A stretch of DNA of 64,000 nucleotides from Owenia fusiformis (GCA_903813345.2 CAIIXF020000011.1:7218571-7282570); one strand, 5' to 3'. Numbered from the stretch's first letter, positions 46,401-57,919 are shown. The notes: a model not told the origin generated them from the letters alone. Made by a program: numbers and translations.

Positions 46401-47086
46401 TCAAAATTACAGACTGAGTACATGGTCTTAAAATTGATCTTTCGTTTTTAATTCGTAAAACTTTTCATTGATCATAAATGTGTCATAGATAGCAACTTAT
46501 ATATTGGATTACAAACGAAAGGAAACATATTATTTTTGAGTGAAAAGGAAAGTTTCAACTGAGGGAAACTTTATGGGCTGTTTGTTTCCTGTGGGAACAA
46601 ATATATTTCAACTTAAGCATCATAAAGTAACAAGGATTTCTGTATGTAATTTTTGTTTAAAACAGAAAAATAAAGATAAAGATTGCAGTGCATTAACCAA
46701 GATTAGCTAGTCATTTCCAGTGATTATTCACTTTAGGTTAATACAAAAGAGGAATACAAATGTACAATAGTAAAGTATATAGTTAATGCTTTTTGTCACA
46801 AAATCGAAATTATGTCTACATTTAATAAAACTTGAAACATAGTGTAAGTTTATTAGAATGATCATACTTTTTAGAAACTTTTAGTTGGTGGTTGTTGTTT
46901 AAACAAAAATAAAAATATGTTTCAGTAACACTCGAACATATACAAGCAATAAGTAATATTTACATTCGATCAACAAAAATCGCCTTGGAAGAAATCATCG
47001 TTACTATGATGTGATGATGCTTAACGTGCCACACAAAATTAAAGTAATCTACATCAACTGAGATTGCCTTGGTCATATATCTAAAT
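43432..47086. other. 3.6 kb without a supported gene; transposon ends only
   Basis: CATGGGCTTTCAAT, the terminus seen at 15036 and 47709, occurs alone at 44429-44442. GACCCACCCTGTATA at about 44854-44868 resembles a mariner-type end with no partner. At about 45298 ACAGTAAAACATGAC with repeated GAACAC words resembles a pogo/Tigger-like end. Short frames have no protein features. Confidence 0.4.
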
Positions 47087-47708
47087 CATATGCAGTACTG
47101 TCAACCCCCAAAGATTTTCTCGCGGGACAGATTTTTTAGACCCAGTGCCCAAAATTCGCGGGATTTTGCGGGACATCTACTAAATTCGCGGGATTTCGCG
47201 GGACATTTAAGGGATTTGCGTGATTGCGCTTATAGGCCAATTTTTTTTATCAAATTCGCGGGACCATTCGAGGGACAAACACCCTAATTGCGGGACAGTT
47301 AACAGGTTTACCAGCAAAAACTTCATAGAGGGACAGATTTTCTAGAAAAAGTGCCCTAAATTTGCGGGATTTCGCGGGACATCCACCTAAATTTGCAGGA
47401 TGTCCCGGGACATTCAAGGGATTTGCGTGATTTGGACTAATGTAAAAGCGTGTAAAAGTACTTGAATCAAACTTTCCGATACTGATTAATCAAATATAAT
47501 GCACCGTTACATTGTAACTTAAATAAACGTCAACATAATTTCACAAAATACGCATAGAAATATTATTAAACTTTATTGTAATTTATCAAGAACAAAAACC
47601 ATGCTTGAGGTGTGAGTATCATAATCTAACACGAAATTCAAAAATTTGGAACAATACTTTGCACTCCTCTGCTTCTGGCGTCGTGACCAACTACTACCAT
47701 ACTGTAGG

Positions 47709-47734
47709 CATGGGCTTTCAATTGAAAGCCCATG
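47709..47734. repeat. 26-bp perfect palindrome of two joined element ends
   Basis: CATGGGCTTTCAA is followed immediately by its own complement TTGAAAGCCCATG. The same 13-base word bounds the 15036-16430 segment and appears alone at 44429. The palindrome looks like two termini joined with nothing between. Confidence 0.75.
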
Positions 47735-47785
47735 ATATAGGGGTTCGATTAATCTACATCAAATTATAGGGAATGCGGTTACTTT

Positions 47786-48584
47786 TCTAGATAGGGTTTG
47801 TAGAAAAAACCGGGTACCGGGTAGTAAATCCTCCATGCTGGGTTCAAACTTTTTTTATCTTTTTATTCCTTCATTCTTATTTATGTACATGTAAATGTAA
47901 ATATAAATATGTACATGTAAATGCAATGCAATTAATAATATAAATAAAATTTACGTAGACAAACTTGGTACCCGGTCGAAAAACCGGGTACCCAAAAAAC
48001 GAAATATACGAATATACAACATAATTAGATCATTCGAAAACGTGTAAGATTTGTTTTGAATTTACAAAAATTTAACTTCCTTCAAAATTGAGCTAGAAGC
48101 TTCAAATAAAAAGCATTTTAAGCCTCTTTTCTTCCTCTATCATCATGGTCATATTTCCATTGGTAATGAAGGGGGAGGGGGTGCGATCGCACCATCACAC
48201 CCTCTCCTGGCTACGCCAATGACACTGTAAGACGATTTGAATAACAAGACAAATCAATTTTACTCTATTTTCAATGAGTTCGTATGTTGGTACGTGAACA
48301 TAACCAATGAAAATATGGTCATGACGATAGAGGAAGAAAAGAGCCTTAAAATATGCTTTTTATTTGAAGCTTCTAGCTCAATTTTGAAGGATGTTACATA
48401 CATTTTTGTCAATTCAAAACAAATCTTACACGTTTTCTGATAATCTAATTATGTTATACTCGTATATTCGTATATTTCATTTTTTGGGTACCCGTTTTTT
48501 GACCGGGTACCGGGTACCAAGTTTGAACCCAGCATGGAGGATTTACTACCCGGAACCCGGTTTTTTCTACAAACCCTTTCTAGA
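47786..48584. mobile_element. Nested foldback with CCGGGTACCGGGTA arms
   Basis: Left arm begins TCTAGATAGGGTTTGTAG and includes AAACCGGGTACCGGGTAGTA; the right arm is its complement, ending at 48584. Pairing resumes at about 47965-48150 against 48320-48510 (GGTACCCAAAAAACGAAATA, AAATTGAGCTAGAAGCTTC). The left side carries an extra unpaired block of about 110 bp (47855-47965). The centre includes GTGCGATCGCAC, a perfect 12-bp palindrome (48181-48192). Confidence 0.75.
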
Positions 48585-48997
48585 TATCAGCGTCCATTTA
48601 TTGTAACTCGCGTTTGCTAACATTTGCTCAGTTCTGAGATGAAGGCCACACGGATAGTAAAAAGGCCAACGTTGGAACTATTTGTGACCTACATCCCTAT
48701 TGTCGTAATTAAAATGAAAGTTGAACCCTTCCTCTTTATTTTGATACCAAACAACAGCATGCTAGGTACTTAAAATTAGGTAAACTTTACTCCTCAAAAG
48801 TGCAAAAACTTAGCTTCTTATATAAGATAAGATAATCACCATATAGGGGATTGCAACAATTTCGGAAATTCGCGGAGGTCGAAAGTCACATTTGCGGGAC
48901 TTCGCGGGACATTGCGGGACACGCGAATTAGCCTAATTTTGATCGAATTCGCGGGATAATCCCGCCATTCGCGGGACACGTGACAGCTCTGCATATG

Positions 48998-50072
48998 ATG
49001 CCACTAAAACAATCAGTCATTGGCCAAGATATTGTTTATTTTACCCCATTCTACATTTGTAGCGGGGAACATGCGTTTTGATTCAACGGAGGGCAGTGCA
49101 GCCAAGAATGATGGGCCTGCTACTCTGCTAATTTGAAAACTTAATTTTCATTGAACAACGATCAGATTGAGTCCAATGAGCTGTATGCATTCTTTTTAGT
49201 CCGTCAGATCATTCGATAAGGTCTGAACCTACAGTCCTTTCGTTCTCTCTCTCTTTTTCATTGTCTTTTGCTTTCAATGTGTACGCTTTTGTATTTCTGC
49301 TCTTGTCTTTGTCATCTACAAAAATCAACTATTCAAAGGATTTTCATGGTTGAAAGCCTATACATTTGGTTTCAGCATTTCTGGGGCATTATACTCAAAT
49401 ATTTTTAACTTTTATAATATTCTATGAATAAAGCATTCTCTTTATATTCCCGAGCCTATCAATCAGAATTATCCGTTCCATAACTAATTTGATCTATCAG
49501 AGTCAGGAATTAATAAGATTTAAACGTTAAAATATGAATTTTGACCTCTATGAATGTAAACTAATGCCGACCATATCCTCTAGTTTTCATGGAAATCCAT
49601 TGTGACAAATTATATCAATGCCACATATCTTTATAATCCGATAATAAGATAATTGAATTATTTGTTACGTACGTAACGATGAATTCACCATTTATAACAA
49701 GCTATCAAAATACGACCAAACTAGTTTTATGCAATCATAAACTATTTTATGATAAGTTAAACTTAGTTTTGTGTGTGGATATTCTGTATGATTTGCAAAA
49801 TAAGTAAAAGAGTGGTAGGCCTATCGATATGGAGAACTTTTTGAACACACGTTTTTCTTAAACCAGTTATAAAAAAATCTAAAAATTTAACACATCATCA
49901 ATTTAATGGTCATCTTTTGAATGGTAACAATATAATTTGAAAAATATATATAAACATTCATCTTTATTGTTTTAGAAAACACATCAAACACTTGTTTTGT
50001 TCTTGGTATCATGTTTCCAGAGTGAAATGAAACATCTTTCTGAACCTCATTGGAACAAATTGACATAAACAC
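48998..50072. other. AT-rich non-coding stretch
   Basis: No gene or defined repeat is seen. Confidence 0.5.
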
Positions 50073-50281
50073 AACATGTTTAAATAGGTCTCTCAATATT
50101 GTAATTGTACAAAAGAAAATTTGGTTGATTTTAAAAAAGTATCTTGTTAATGAAATAAAAGGTTTATCTTGATGTTTATCTATTTTGGGGGGATTCTGTT
50201 TTAATTTTTTGAATACTTTTTTAAAATCAACCAAAAAATTCCTTTGTATAACTATAATATTGAGAGGTCTAAACACATGTT
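50073..50281. mobile_element. 209-bp MITE with about 70-bp inverted ends
   Basis: Left AACATGTTTAAATAGGTCTC...GATTTTAAAAAAGTAT pairs with right ATACTTTTTTAAAATCAACC...GAGGTCTAAACACATGTT over about 70 bases. A 129-residue minus-strand frame (49887-50276) crosses it and is best explained as a chance frame. Confidence 0.75.
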
Positions 50282-52229
50282 GTATATGCTATTTTGTTAA
50301 AAAAATGTTAATATTACTAAATAATTTTCGCATTAAATTGTTGTCAATCAGTCATGTCTAATGAACAGAAACGAAACATGGAAAAAGTGACATAAACAGT
50401 CATTGCCTGTCATCTTATGAAAGATTACTCATAGAAATTAAATTCCATGCCCTTTCACATGACCACTATTTCTCTACACACAGAGAACCTGCATGTCCAT
50501 GTCATGAACACCTCTTTGAATCATCTGGGGTTCTGGCGGAGAGCAGCAACCTCATTTGTGACTCTCTGTCAACTGTTGCAATGTCTAGTCTAAAACTTGG
50601 TCTAGAGCAAAAGGAATGATTATTCAGTGGTCTGTGGTCGTATATGAATAATTGATATACCATTGGAAAGAGGAGATATTTCAAAGCTATATAGCAATAT
50701 ATATAGTGGTCAAATAAAACAAAAATTGCTATTTATGTTTCTGTTAGATCCATAGTTGTCAGCTCCAAATTATCACTGTACATGTATATGTTCATGAGAT
50801 CCATAATCAGCATCCAATGATCAATGGGTATATCAAAGGACAGTGTGCAAGGAGGATTTCCTCCCAGGGTTCAATTCCGATATTCTGCCATATATGGACA
50901 TGGAGTCATGTCGTGACAAAATTCTAAATCAAACAGTCGCCATTTTTCAATTCAGAATTCAAATTGCGAGTTTCATTTCACTTTGCGAGTCTCATTTCCA
51001 AACAAAATATTTCGAAACACAATGTGATCAGTACAGTATATTAGTCCAAATGTTTTAGATCGCCGATTAATCAGCTGCCTATAATCCAGGTTTCCTAGAC
51101 TTCCACCAACGCGAACATCAGTTATGACCTCGCGAACTAATTCGTTCCTTGCACTTGAACCACGATTCTCACATCGCGAACGTCAAATGTTTAATCGCGC
51201 ACCACCATTTCCTCGCTCGCTAATTACGAGGCAGGTGAGGCAATGCCTTTACATTTACAAGATTTACAGGAATGTATGAATTCAGACATGTCTCCAATTT
51301 AAACGTTGTAATTGAAGTCACATGGTAGTGCCATATACCCAAATTTGACTCATCAAATTGTCTTGAATATTTAGATTGATTTATTTATTTCGACATATTC
51401 TTGAAACGCTCTATACAACAATTCAAGCGGGTCCATATATGATATATATGTCTAGGGGAAGCGGCAATACTCAATACTAGTTCATTGTCGTTTCAAAAAT
51501 GTATTAAATCAGTAACAAATACCCTCCCTTCCAAATGATTTGTCTAGTGTCTTTTGGAAAGTCCCCCTTTTAACCAAATGTGCAAACCTGTTTTAATTTT
51601 TGAAAATTCAACAGTCAAAAATTTCCAACTTCTTGTTATTGAGACAAAATCAAGTTTTAAACATAAATGTGATCTTACTTTTCAATTTGGACTTCTAGTT
51701 GCCAACGTTTTGAATGAGGTGTACAGTGTAATTGATTATGTGATTTGTCTAGTGTCTTTTGAAGGGGAGTGTAAGCGATGTGATTTGTCTAGAGTCTTTT
51801 GAAAGGGAGTGTTTAAGCGATTTATATGTGATTTGTCTCAAGTTAAACACACAATTAAACTGTGGGAGCCTTACAGAAAGACATAAATGTCACAATTCTA
51901 AACAATTGGCCAGAAACCATTTCTGTATGTTAAAGAAACATTGTAGTTGATGTATCAGTCCCATGAAAAAACATATAATTAAACTGAATTGTCTTCACTA
52001 ATTGGTCAATTTTAATCATGTGATATCACAAGGGCAACTATAAGTAGGGCTCTTTTGTTTGACATAAATTTATTTACTTATACTGTAAAGCTGCCCTTTT
52101 TATGAATCAGGATTTGGACTCATAAATACCAAACTATAATCAAAACAATATATACAAGTATTTGCTCATATCATAAGAAATGAAAAATCAATGAGATATC
52201 GTTTAAATCTGGAAAAATAGAAAATATGG
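50282..52229. other. Upstream region of the Ly6-like gene
   Basis: No other gene is seen. 51085-51240 is CpG-richer, with TCGCGAAC repeated. A 42-bp unit (TGATTTGTCTAGTGTCTTTT, then GAAGGGGAGTGTAAGCGATG) is present in about two and a half copies at 51738-51845. I see no clear TATA box near 52200. Confidence 0.45.
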
Positions 52230-54562
52230 ATGTTAAATCATTGTTACAAAGCTTGGCTATTTTGCTGTGTTTGGGTAAGTGTAGTCAAGTCTTAGGCCCC
52301 TTGTCTTTAGAAACACAGCTTTATAGCATATTGTTTCATAAAAATAATTAATAAGAAAAGAAATGAAATCAGTCTAAGCAGTATTTGTTGAGTTATTGGA
52401 AGTTGTAAGAATTTGTTACAGACGCCACTCGCCAACCGCCTTCCGCCGATCGCCGTCACAAAAAATGGAGACCACCACAATATCTCACCAATTTTTGGTG
52501 GTGACATAATAAAATTAATAATTTAGATTAAAATGTCGATAAATAAGAATGAGGTTGCGAAAAATTTCATTCAATAAAGATGATTAGGAAAATTTTATAA
52601 CAGGTCATTACACACACAAGACACTAAGTTTGTGTTAACATGTGCATTGTGAAATGGATCTACAGATACATGTAGTGTTACAGGAATGATTTAAAGATTG
52701 CAGCAAAATTGTTATAAAACTTTTATGAAGCAATTCAATTCAATTCAATTTATTAAATTAAAAATCAATCATACAATGTTTCATACAATACATGAAAAAG
52801 ACACCCCATGGGGCGTATACATTTCATGGCTAATTAGATTTTCAACAATCATTGAATTTGAATTTAATTGAAAAAAAGAACAGATGGAAGCATAAAGTAT
52901 CACTGGTATTGATTAATAAGATCACGTTTGATCATTTTTTCGAACTGTTTTATCATGTTCCTTTCACCTCACATCCTGGTTCACTTTGTCAGATTCATTA
53001 TAAAACCAGGACTCTTGGTCTTTTTTGTTGGATGTTTCACCACTATTGGTATGGCAAATTTGATATCAATTTGTTATAATCACTGCAAGTGAAAGTAGAG
53101 TATATATTTGTGATTCAGCTATGGTTGAAGGTCTGAGATGCCACACCTGTCAATGGAGCATCTCTATCCCAGATGAGAATTGTAGAAGCAATCCAGAACA
53201 AGTTCCTGTACAAGCATGTAGTAGGCGCTACAAGAGACCAGTGTGTATTGTAAGTAACAAGCGTGTAGTAGATACTACAAAAAACAGATTGCATTGTAAG
53301 TGTGTAGTAGACGCTTATTGTAAGTAACAAGCATGTAGTGCACACTTCAAGAGACCAATGTGTTTTCATTATTGTAAGTATATAATTGGTATATAATAGG
53401 CACTACAAGAGACCAGTGTGTATACCAATTGTAAGTAACAAGGCATTAACATGACAAAATGTCACCACCTAGTTGCTCACCTAGTTCAATGTTAAGTCAT
53501 GATTTGAATTTCTGAAAACTCTGTAGATGATTTTGAAAACAAATTGGTCAATTTGAAGTTTTTTGACCCTGAGAAGGTCATTGAAGGTGAAATCTAAAAT
53601 CAGATTTGAACTTCTAAGAACTTGTAGATGATTTTGAAAAAAATGGTCAATTTGAAGCAAGTTGAAAAAGACTTTTGACCTTTCTTTGACCTTGAGAAGG
53701 TCTTTGAAGGTCAAATCTTAAATTTAAAGTGGGAATTGAACTTCCGATAACTTGTAGATGATTTTGAAAAAAATTGGTCAATTTAAAGCAAGTTAAAGGA
53801 AGACCCTTTTGACATCTTCTAACCTTTTTTTGACCTTGAAAAGGTCATTGAAGGTCAAATCTTAAATGTAAAGTCGGATTTGAACTTCTGAAAAATTGTA
53901 CATAATTTTGAAAACATTGAAGTTGGTCTAAACAGTATTTGTTAAGTTATTGGAAGTTTTAAGAACTTGTTACAGACGCCAACCACCACCCATTGATCAC
54001 CAACCCCCAACCACCAACCGCTGCCATAAAAAACGGAAACCATTATTATATGTCACCACTTCTTGGTGGTGACATAATAAGCGTGCAACAGGCGCTACAA
54101 GAGATTATTCCTTTGTATCAATTTGTTTATAAAGAGCAACTCCATTCATGATATCCAGACATTTAACATCATTTTTCCAAAATTCCGAAGTATATCTTGC
54201 AAGCTAAGGTGGCCATGCTAATATGTAGTTCCATTCCTACATTATAATTGTTTGTCTGCTTCCTGAGTTATTTGAGTTTTTATAAGCAACAAATATATTT
54301 TCCATTTCAGTCTAGTGTCACATACTACTTTCCACCCAGTGGCCCAAAGTCTGCCAACTTCATCTCCAGGGGCTGCTACAATGGCACTAAAGACTGCCAG
54401 GATAAATGTAAGCCCCACCCTAAAGATCCCACATGTACACGATGCTGCGAGGAAGATGAATGCAACTATGTGTTTATGGGGTCATCAATGATACGCGGAA
54501 CCTGGATATACATTATCGGACTGTCTGGTCTCACATGCTACTTGTTAGACATTAAGCTTTAA
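52230..54562 (+). CDS. Ly6/uPAR three-finger GPI-anchored protein
   Basis: Three exons, joined by matching phase: 52230-52275, 53119-53249 and 54311-54562, each with GT-AG sites (GG|GTAAGT, ATT|GTAAGT, TTTCAG|). The product has 142 residues. Residues 1-16 are a short hydrophobic signal (ending FCCVWA). The LU domain starts GLRCHTC (20-26) and ends TRCCEEDECN (102-111), the family's CCxxDxCN signature; ten cysteines (23, 26, 37, 49, 58, 81, 88, 92, 101, 104-105, 110 region) fit a three-finger fold, counting CC as two gives eleven. N83 (NGT) is a glycosylation site. After small residues GSS (116-118) a hydrophobic tail (about 123-138) fits a GPI signal. Family members act at the cell surface, for example as receptor or channel modulators; which role applies is unknown. 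An ATG four bases upstream (52226) is out of phase with exon 2. Confidence 0.8.
52371..52512 (+). repeat. Copy of the GGTGGTGACATAATA repeat in intron 1
   Basis: TCTAAGCAGTATTTGTTGAG, TTATTGGAAGTTGTAAGAA and CAGACGCCACTCGCC, ending in a hairpin with TTGGTGGTGACATAATA, recur at 53926-54080 in intron 2 of the same gene. About 140 bp are shared. Confidence 0.75.
53212..53440 (+). repeat. Repeated copies of the exon 2 end and its donor
   Basis: The last coding bases of exon 2 and the donor (GGCGCTACAAGAGACCAGTG, then TGTATTGTAAGTAACAAG) are followed by three or four degenerate copies at about 53259, 53300-53340, 53345-53385 and 53392-53440, each ending in ATTGTAAGT. A further trace (GTGCAACAGGCGCTACAAGAG) lies at 54081-54103. 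The first copy alone keeps the reading frame used in the gene model. Confidence 0.75.
53455..54080 (+). mobile_element. TGTCACCACC-bounded element in intron 2
   Basis: The left side TGACAAAATGTCACCACCTAG and the right side CTTGGTGGTGACATAATAA share the inverted core TGTCACCACC/GGTGGTGACA. The right end forms a hairpin (ATGTCACCA and TGGTGGTGACAT) at 54050-54077. The interior is a 126-139 bp tandem array (53500-53925). A shortened copy is in intron 1, and ATGACAAAATGTCACTACC recurs at about 56067. Confidence 0.5.
53561..53860 (+). promoter_or_regulatory. Three AGGTCA direct repeats, 4-bp spacing (DR4-like)
   Basis: AGGTCA-TTGA-AGGTGA (53575-53590), AGGTCT-TTGA-AGGTCA (53698-53713) and AGGTCA-TTGA-AGGTCA (53842-53857) sit in the same place of each tandem unit. 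Each is preceded by TGACC(C/T)TGA. Two AGGTCA half-sites four bases apart are the DR4 arrangement bound by several nuclear receptors. Function here is only a possibility, since the motif is part of a repeat. Confidence 0.35.
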
Positions 54563-54606
54563 ATGCTTACAATTGAGACCAGACTTTTACGGGTCTATCT
54601 GGGTCT

Positions 54607-54612
54607 AATAAA
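54607..54612 (+). terminator. Polyadenylation signal AATAAA of the Ly6-like gene
   Basis: AATAAA lies 45 bases after the stop codon of the Ly6-like gene, a usual distance for a short 3' UTR. The cleavage site is not identified. Confidence 0.5.
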
Positions 54613-55471
54613 TTATTTTAGACTAATTGAGTAGTGTGTACAATAATGTAACAAAACATTGTCAAGCAATAGAATCACAAATGTACTCAAAAATAATTCC
54701 AGAAAAAAAACTTTCAGACATCATTAAGGTTGTTTCTAAGAACGTTTTATTACAACTACAGACAATATTCTTCCAAAAATGAATATTTCTCCAATATACA
54801 TTATACCATGTTTCAACTGAGGTGTCACTTATAGGTGATGATAAACCTATATGACATGTAGTAATGTAGGTGTTCTTAAGGTAGACAAACTAGAATGAGT
54901 AATATTGCGAAATAATTTACTCCACTTTGCCTTCCTTAAGAAAATAGCATAGAGTAATACTTCAAGACAATCTGAAATAACTAATGACTATACATGTATT
55001 TGTAATTTTATAATATGTAAATGCATGTTCTACAGGGATGTAAAAGATACAGTATATACAAAATATGTTGGTTTATTTGATCAAAATGAGACACTTAAGC
55101 ATGCCTCTGGGATTTCAAATTTTCCCATTTTCTATTTATATCCTGTATATGTAGTTGTAAATATTGTGTCTGATAAATTAATGTGTATCTTTTGTCTCAC
55201 TAAGTAATAAATTCAATAAAAGGGCTATTCATTTTATTAAAAAATTTATTGTATAAAGGCACAGTGTACAAGTCATCTAAAATATCCCCTCCCCCTTCAT
55301 ACTGTTACTTTTTAAGTTTTTGACTGATGAAAAGATCAATGTTCAATTTCTCTTTTTTAATAGAATCCGACCTTTGAAGCAACAAATACTTGACTTTGTT
55401 GTGTTTTCTTAGCCAATGTACAGTACAATAGACATGATCTCTTGACATTGTTTCACCTGATGACAAACTCC
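54613..55471. other. AT-rich non-coding stretch
   Basis: No gene or repeat is supported here; a 60-residue frame at 55025 has no features. Confidence 0.5.
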
Positions 55472-55626
55472 ACATGGTGTACATTATATGAAAAGAACAT
55501 GGTGTACATAGTATGAAAAGAACATGGTGTACATAGTATGAAAAGAACATGGTGTACATAGTATGAAAAGAACATGGTGTACATAGTATGAAAAGAACAT
55601 GGTGTACATACAGTAGTATGAAAAGG
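55472..55626 (+). repeat. 25-bp minisatellite, about six copies
   Basis: The unit CATGGTGTACATAGTATGAA plus AAGAA repeats about six times with almost no changes; the first and last copies carry small differences. Minus-strand frames of 109 and 69 residues over it are products of the repeat. Confidence 0.92.
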
Positions 55627-56736
55627 ACGTCCAAAGACTTAACATTTTGGGTGATGGGGGTAAATTGGCAAATTTTTCAATTCTTCGAATCAATCCAAGT
55701 TACAGTACAATAGGGTCGGGCCTTCAGATCTTGAAAGGACAGAACCAGAAAAATATGTCTGCCTTTGTTTGTACAAATAAAATATTACAGCTCTCACTAT
55801 ATACATTCACAATACAATGTAACACTATTCTTGGTAAAGAATGAAACATAGGTGTAAAAATAGTTTATTTCTGATAGGGCCGATCTGATGGTCCATTTTT
55901 TACTGTCTTTCCTTTCGTGATACATGTATATCTAGTAACCACAGGTTTAGATAATATACAGGGTGGACTTAAAATGTTCTACTTTCTTAAAATAAACCAG
56001 TAAATTCTTACCAATATCAATATGGTCCAATGTACAAATGACTTCAAAGTCAATCTTCAAAATGAACCATTAATATGACAAAATGTCACTACCTGATTTC
56101 AATTACAAAAGTGTAGCCATTTGGTTACAGATAAATACCATAATCAAGTCACAAGTGTGACAATAATATAATATACAGATGATATAAAACCAGATATTTA
56201 CATGTAAAATTTACAAAATGGACAATTTTTACATATATTTTGGGTAGACTAAAAATGTAACAACTGTAAATGTTTACTATGATACAGTTTTTTTTATAAA
56301 ATAACACAATATCTGGATTCAGGATTACATTGGATTTGGCTGATGTTTTGAAAAATTATAGGAATTGTTCATTGTAAACTGGCAACAGGCAAGGACTTAA
56401 TTGTGATCATATGCCATGTTGTTCACCAAATCAAAACAAGCACTAAAATATTAAAGCTCCAACATGCATTCTAACATGTTTAATCCAAGATTAAAAATTC
56501 TTCATTTGGACTAGACAATCATTTTTTGCTCTATATATGCAATAACCTTCTGATGTGATTGATGTCTTAAACAATGTTTTGTTTTAAAAGGATGAAGTCT
56601 TTTTGGCCAGAAATATGGACTAAAAGACTCTAAATACAGATCTTCAATTTCTTCAAATATGATGCCCAGTTTGGAGTATGTATATATATTTTTTTTTCAA
56701 GTACACATTTAATACATTTCAAGTAATAATAGTAAT
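55627..56736. other. Non-coding, one mariner-like end
   Basis: TACAGGGTGGACTTAAAATG at 55957-55976 resembles a mariner-type terminus, similar to the lone end at 44858, but no partner end is found. The rest is AT-rich. Confidence 0.4.
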
Positions 56737-57862
56737 AAATGGTGGGACCAGTGGACAATGAAACCTGACCTGATAAATGGTGGGACTAGTGGACAATTAG
56801 ACCTGACCTGATAAATTATGGAACTTGAGGACAATGAAACCTGACCTGATAAATGGTGGGACCTGTGGACAATGAAACCTGACCTGATAAATTATGGGAC
56901 CTGTGGACAATGAAACCTGACCTGATAAATGGTGGGACTAGTGGACAATTAGACCTGACCTGATAAATTATGGGACCTGTGGACAATGAAACCTGACCTG
57001 ATAAATGGTGGGACTAGTGGACAATTAGACCTGACCTGATAAATGGTGGGCCTAGTGGACAATGAAACCTGCCCTGATAAATTATGGGACAAGTGGACAA
57101 TTAGACCTGACCTGATAAATGGTGGGACTAGTGGACAATTAGACCTGACATGATAAATTATGGGACTTGTGGACAATGAAACCTGACCTGATAAATGGTG
57201 GGACTAGTGGACAATTAGACCTGACCTGATAAATTATGGGACCTGTGGACAATGAAACCTGACCTGATAAATGGTGGGACTAGTGGACAATTAGACCTGA
57301 CCTGATAAATTATGGGACCTGTGGACAATGAAACCTGACCTGATAAATAGTGGGACTAACAGACAATGAAACCTGACCTGATAAATAGTGGGACTAACAG
57401 ACAATTAGACCTGACCTGATAAATGGTGGGACTAGTGGACAATTAGACCTGACCTGATAAATTATGGGACTTGTGGACAATGAAACCTGACCTGATAAAT
57501 GGTGGGACTAGTGGACAATTAGACCTGACCTGATAAATTATGGGACCTGTGGACAATGAAACCTGACCTGATAAATGGTGGGACTAACAGACAATTAGAC
57601 CTGACCTGATAAATAGTGGGACTAACAGACAATGAAACCTGACCTGATAAATAGTGGGACTAACAGACAATTAGACCTGGCCTGATAAATGGTGGGACTA
57701 GTGGACAATTAGACCTGACCTGATAAATGGTGGGACTAGTGGACAATTAGACCTGACCTGATAAATGGTAGGAGCTAGTGGACAATTAGACCTGACCTGA
57801 TAAATTATGGGACCTGTGAACAATGAAACCTGACCTGATAAATAGTGGGACTAGTGGACATA
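56737..57862 (+). repeat. 38-bp minisatellite, about 30 copies, with two main variants
   Basis: The unit ends GACCTGACCTGATAAA and varies between TGGTGGGACTAGTGGACAAT(TAGA) and TTATGGGACCTGTGGACAAT(GAAA), which often alternate as a 76-bp dimer. A third variant with GGGACTAACAGACAAT appears in clusters. Length is strictly 38 in all but one unit, near 57770. It lies between the 3' ends of the two convergent genes. The 75-residue minus-strand frame is a repeat product. Confidence 0.95.
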
Positions 57863-57919
57863 GATATACAGAATAGTGACATTTAGATACTGGATGTGCT
57901 TAAAAAGATGACCATACGC

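Larger units (their letters stand above)
47087..48997. mobile_element. 1.9-kb element with CGCGGGAC arrays
   Basis: The ends CATATGCAGTACTGTCA and TGACAGCTCTGCATATG (17 bases, two mismatches) are inverted; CATATG flanks CAG...CTG on both sides and may be a target duplication. Near both ends the words TTCGCGGGATTT and CGCGGGACATT recur (about 47120-47410 on the left and 48890-48975 on the right), giving a GC-rich periodic array. Between them lie the CATGGGCTTTC palindrome (47709) and a nested foldback (47786-48584). The small frame at 47069 comes from the array. Confidence 0.6.

Noticed and set aside
49887-50276. 129-residue minus-strand frame
   Set aside because: It crosses both arms of the MITE at 50073-50281 and has low-complexity, AT-driven composition with no recognisable motif.
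52226-52275. Start at 52226 (peptide MDVKSLLQSLAIF...) for the Ly6-like gene
   Set aside because: It looks like a signal peptide but leaves phase 2 at the donor, while exon 2 needs phase 1; joining would reach a stop at once.
55305-55693. 109- and 69-residue minus-strand frames with repeated YTMFFSYYVHHVLFILCTPC-type text
   Set aside because: They are translations of the 25-bp minisatellite.
56737-57862. Possible CRISPR array
   Set aside because: Repeats are directly adjacent with no unique spacers and the context is eukaryotic; it is a minisatellite. The same applies to the 35-, 53- and 122-bp arrays.
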